Shown one piece after another: positions 6,079 to 8,060 of a stretch of 8,060 nucleotides of DNA. Origin of the DNA: Deltaproteobacteria bacterium RIFCSPLOWO2_12_FULL_60_16 (GTDB taxonomy: Bacteria; Desulfobacterota; Binatia; UBA9968); the NCBI GenBank assembly GCA_001798565.1, contig MGSR01000076.1:1-8060 (forward strand). The letters are read 5' to 3'. The position numbers and the translations under genes were made by a program. The notes under the pieces were generated by a model, which worked only from the letters and a program-made list of their open reading frames with translations, searched no databases and had not been told where the DNA came from. Each line of letters begins with the position of its first letter. Position 1 is the first letter of the stretch.

Positions 6079-6279
6079 TCAGTGTGCCAGGCGCGTCAGG
6101 TTCTTGCTGCGCGCGAACGCCGCATCCAAGGCGATGCCTGTGAGAATGGCGTGCCACGCCTCATCTTCGGAAAGGCCGCTCGACTGGAGCGAGCGCCAGA
6201 GACAGATAATCTCCTCTTCGGTGGGATTCTCCAAGAGATCCTCTTCGTGCTGGTTGCGGACCACTTCGTTGTGTCTCAT
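6079..6279 (-). CDS. Small uncharacterised protein
   Basis: A 66-residue reading frame from ATG 6279, or 71 residues if the TTG at 6294 is used. Neither start has a convincing ribosome site. The predicted protein is soluble and mostly helical, with an acidic first half ('NQHEEDLLENPTEEEIICLW') and a second helix pair ('SEDEAWHAILTGIALDAAFA'). It ends 'RSKNLTRLAH'. Third codon positions are mainly G or C, as in the neighbouring genes, which favours real coding. No family is recognised. Its stop lies 7 nt from the stop of the binding-protein gene (convergent ends), and it sits downstream of the LLM-RidA pair on the same strand, separated by about 155-170 nt. It may be transcribed independently. 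Confidence 0.5.
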   Translation of the reverse strand: MRHNEVVRNQHEEDLLENPTEEEIICLWRSLQSSGLSEDEAWHAILTGIALDAAFARSKNLTRLAH

Positions 6280-6384
6280 GGGCAAATTAACCAAGCAATC
6301 TTTATGCCAGATCTCTAACTAGCCGAAATGCCTTAATCTGAAATCCAGAAATAGAAGCAGAGGGAGTAAAAATTAAGCTTCGAT

Positions 6385-6399
6385 TGCCAAAAATTGGCA
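6385..6399. repeat. Small inverted repeat in an AT-rich spacer
   Basis: TGCCAA-AAA-TTGGCA is a perfect 6-bp inverted repeat with a 3-nt loop in the AT-rich gap between the small protein gene and the RidA gene. On the plus strand it is followed by GGTTTTGG, and on the minus strand by ATCGAAGCTTAATTTTT. It could end RidA transcription weakly, or be an operator for the small gene. Confidence 0.3.
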
Positions 6400-6448
6400 G
6401 GTTTTGGATCAAGCAGGGCGCATCTGACCTGGACAGGCGGCCCAAAAA

Positions 6449-6850
6449 TTAATCAACTACAGCGACTCCGGAGATCTCCACCATACAATCGGGGTGGTAG
6501 AGTTTGCTCACCTCTACCATGGTAATGGCCGGAAAATGCTTGCCGAAAACAGTTCGGTATGCGGCCCCGATGGCATCTCTATTGGCCAGATAAGCCTCCA
6601 CATCCGTCACGTACATCGTCAAAACTGCGAACTGATCCGGCCTGCCGCCGGCGCCTTCAACCGCCGTCTTGAGATTCAGGACCACCTGGCGAAACTGCTC
6701 CACGAAGTTTCCCTTGCCCACGACCGATCCATCGGCGGCAAAAGGAGCCTGCCCGGCCACATAGATGATCTTGCCGGAGGTTATCTTGGCCACATGGGAG
6801 TAACCCACGGGACGCTCCAGCCCGGCGGGATTTAATAACTCAAAGGTCAT
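6449..6850 (-). CDS. RidA/YjgF/YER057c/UK114-family protein lacking the active-site arginine
   Basis: A 133-residue protein of the Rid family. RidA itself hydrolyses reactive enamine/imine intermediates, while many relatives have other or unknown roles. The family pattern is clear: 'YSHVAKITSGKIIYVAGQAP' at 17-36, 'FVEQFRQVVLNLKTAVEGAG' at 49-68, 'VLTMYVTDVEAY' at 76-87, and the C-terminal 'MVEVSKLYHPDCMVEISGVAV' region at 111-131. The arginine that binds the carboxylate in RidA (in the usual PAR-T-x-VEV motif) is replaced by Ile109 in 'FPAITMVEV', so classical 2-aminoacrylate deaminase activity is unlikely. The ATG at 6850 has AGAGGAGA 5 nt upstream. It follows the LLM oxidoreductase gene by 18 nt and is probably cotranscribed. 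The pairing recalls RutA (LLM) with RutC (Rid) in pyrimidine breakdown, though the LLM here is not RutA-like. Confidence 0.92.
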   Translation of the reverse strand: MTFELLNPAGLERPVGYSHVAKITSGKIIYVAGQAPFAADGSVVGKGNFVEQFRQVVLNLKTAVEGAGGRPDQFAVLTMYVTDVEAYLANRDAIGAAYRTVFGKHFPAITMVEVSKLYHPDCMVEISGVAVVD

Positions 6851-6868
6851 GATGGTCTCCTCTTTTTT

Positions 6869-7870
6869 CTATCGGGCGGGATCCCAGGCGTTGATGAAGC
6901 TCCTGATCTCTCCCACAACATCCTCGGACGCCGAAACATACGGCAGAATGATGCGGGTGGCGCCGGCCTCCGCATACGGCCTGATCCGCTCGCGGATCTC
7001 CGCCACCGAAGTGGCCGGAACCAAAGGCAGCCCTTCAAAGAGCCGATCCGAGACCAGCGCCCGCGCCGCGTGGAAGCCGCCCGACTTCCAGGCTGACCTC
7101 ATCGCCTCGACCTCGGCGCCGAAGCCCATGCGGGTGAGAAGTGTGCGGTAGTAATCCGCCAGCGCGTAATAGGTCAGGGCATGGCTCAGCGCCTCGCGCG
7201 CCAGATTGTAATTCCCGGCGACGGAGCAGCGGATTTTGACGATGACCTCCAACGCATCAAGATCTTTGCCCGCCTCTTTCGCGCCGCTCCTGACATCCTC
7301 GATGATACGGCGGATCTCCTGCGGGTTCGCCATATTGATGAGCACGCCGTCCGCGATCTTGCCCGCCAGGCGGCTCATCTTGGGGCCGAAAGCCGCAAGA
7401 TAGATCGGTATCGCTTTCCCCGAGGGTTTGAATGCCATCTTGAAGCCCTGGGCCGAATAAAATTCTCCCTCAAAGTTGAGCTTTTCTCCCCGCATCGAGC
7501 GGCGTACGATCTCCAGATATTCCTTGACGCGGCCCAGCGGCCGGTCGAGCGCGAGGCCGTGCCATTTGGCTATGGTCGGATTGGAGACTCCGACGCCGAG
7601 AAGAAACCGGCCTTGAGAGAGCTCGTCGAGCCCGGCGGCCTGAAGCGCGAGGGTGGCGGGCGTGCGGCCGAGGATGTGATAGACCGCCGAGCCGATCTTG
7701 AGCCGCTTCGTCGCCGCCGCGATCGCCGCGAGCATGACCGTCGGGTCTTTATTGTTCGCCTCGCCTCCCCAGGCGCAGCCGAAGCCATGGGATTCAGCCA
7801 GTTGAGCGAGCTCCGGGATCGCGGCCATCGGCAACTGCGCGCCGGAGTTAAATTCGATATCTATCTGCAT
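6869..7870 (-). CDS. LLM-class (luciferase-like) F420-type oxidoreductase
   Basis: A 333-residue TIM-barrel protein of the bacterial luciferase-like superfamily, closest in pattern to the F420-dependent group (methylene-H4MPT reductase-like), which performs hydride transfer or oxidation on small organic substrates. Landmarks in order are 'LAQLAESHGFGCAWGGEAN' at 21-39, 'ATKRLKIGSAV' at 53-63, 'ELSQGRFLLGVGVSNP' at 83-98, 'GRVKEYLEIVRRSMRGEKLNFEGEFY' spread over 113-138, and 'PIYLAAFGPKMSRLAGKIAD' at 155-174, followed by 'GVLIN'. The C-terminal part has the usual 'GATRIILPYV' strand at 303-312. ATG 7870 is preceded directly by an in-frame CCC and then a TAG stop, so there is no longer version, and no Shine-Dalgarno sequence is visible. 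It leads a two-gene unit with the RidA-like gene. F420 rather than FMN as cofactor is inferred from family resemblance; no F420 biosynthesis gene is in view. Confidence 0.9.
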   Translation of the reverse strand: MQIDIEFNSGAQLPMAAIPELAQLAESHGFGCAWGGEANNKDPTVMLAAIAAATKRLKIGSAVYHILGRTPATLALQAAGLDELSQGRFLLGVGVSNPTIAKWHGLALDRPLGRVKEYLEIVRRSMRGEKLNFEGEFYSAQGFKMAFKPSGKAIPIYLAAFGPKMSRLAGKIADGVLINMANPQEIRRIIEDVRSGAKEAGKDLDALEVIVKIRCSVAGNYNLAREALSHALTYYALADYYRTLLTRMGFGAEVEAMRSAWKSGGFHAARALVSDRLFEGLPLVPATSVAEIRERIRPYAEAGATRIILPYVSASEDVVGEIRSFINAWDPAR

Positions 7871-8060
7871 GGGCTATGGGCTACGAATAGCTGGCTAGCA
7901 AGCTCGCGTTTTAAATCTCGCAAACTCTATTCAATAATGTCTAGCCGATAACACCAAAAATCCGCCAGATCAAGCAACCTATCTCGCCGGGCTTTCCATT
8001 GCAATTGTGAAACTTCCGTAACGTAGCTCTCGCCGCACAAAAGCCGCCCCGTAGACCCAA
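7871..8060. other. Intergenic region upstream of the LLM gene, no gene seen
   Basis: These 190 bases hold no convincing reading frame. On the minus strand a weak promoter candidate is TTGATC (7973-7968), 17 nt, TATCGG (7950-7945), which would leave a leader of about 70 nt. Just before the LLM start codon the motif TAGCCCA is repeated in tandem (TAGCCCATAGCCCATG), where a ribosome site would be expected. Nothing else stands out up to the window edge. Confidence 0.4.

Noticed and set aside
7181..7951. 256-residue open frame on the plus strand, antisense to the LLM gene
   Set aside because: It is a shadow frame kept open by G/C-rich third positions of the LLM gene. The product has a composition heavy in Arg, Ala and Asp with no family pattern.
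1..8060. Search for CRISPR arrays, insertion sequences, tRNAs, attachment sites, toxin-antitoxin or defence genes
   Set aside because: No regularly spaced repeats, no transposase or integrase frames, no terminal inverted repeats and no tRNA-like folds were seen. The region looks like core chromosome.

Overview
The window comes from a G+C-rich, Gram-negative-type bacterial chromosome with ordinary housekeeping and metabolic content. The mix points to an uncultured soil or sediment lineage of the deltaproteobacteria, Binatota, Rokubacteria or Tectomicrobia kind: a molybdenum-hydroxylase (Cox-type) operon, an orphan NitT/TauT-type binding protein, an F420-type luciferase-like oxidoreductase, a RidA-like protein, and an RpoH with a 'QRKLFFNL' box. 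The taxonomic placement is inference only. I see no mobile element, CRISPR array, RNA gene, phage gene or recognisable defence system.

Left part (1-2992, all minus strand). Read in the direction of transcription, the order is rpoZ (omega), rpoH (heat-shock-type sigma factor), a CoxG-like SRPBCC protein, a CoxM-like FAD subunit, and a CoxS-like [2Fe-2S] subunit that runs off the window at base 1. The three cox-type genes are packed with a 1-nt gap and an 8-nt overlap. They begin 42 nt after the rpoH stop with no visible terminator between, so the sigma-factor transcript could continue into them. The catalytic molybdenum subunit (CoxL type) is not in view and probably lies beyond base 1.

Middle part (3046-6071, plus strand). 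A divergent intergenic region separates rpoZ from a small all-helical protein of ferritin-like appearance. Two facing sigma-70-like promoters there flank a perfect GC-rich palindrome. Next come a CaCA-family (Na+/Ca2+ exchanger type) membrane protein and an exported substrate-binding protein with no transporter partners nearby. Each of these three genes has a recognisable TTGAC-type -35 box and a 17-nt spacer.

Right part (6079-7870, minus strand). An LLM-family F420-type oxidoreductase is followed after 18 nt by a RidA/YjgF-family protein that lacks the usual active-site arginine, and further on by a small uncharacterised protein convergent with the binding protein. The outer 190 bases (7871-8060) carry no gene.

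The most interesting points are regulatory: a GC hairpin at the very start of the predicted rpoH mRNA together with a poor Shine-Dalgarno sequence, the symmetric palindrome between the rpoZ promoter and its divergent partner, and the apparent coupling of rpoH to a molybdenum-hydroxylase operon.
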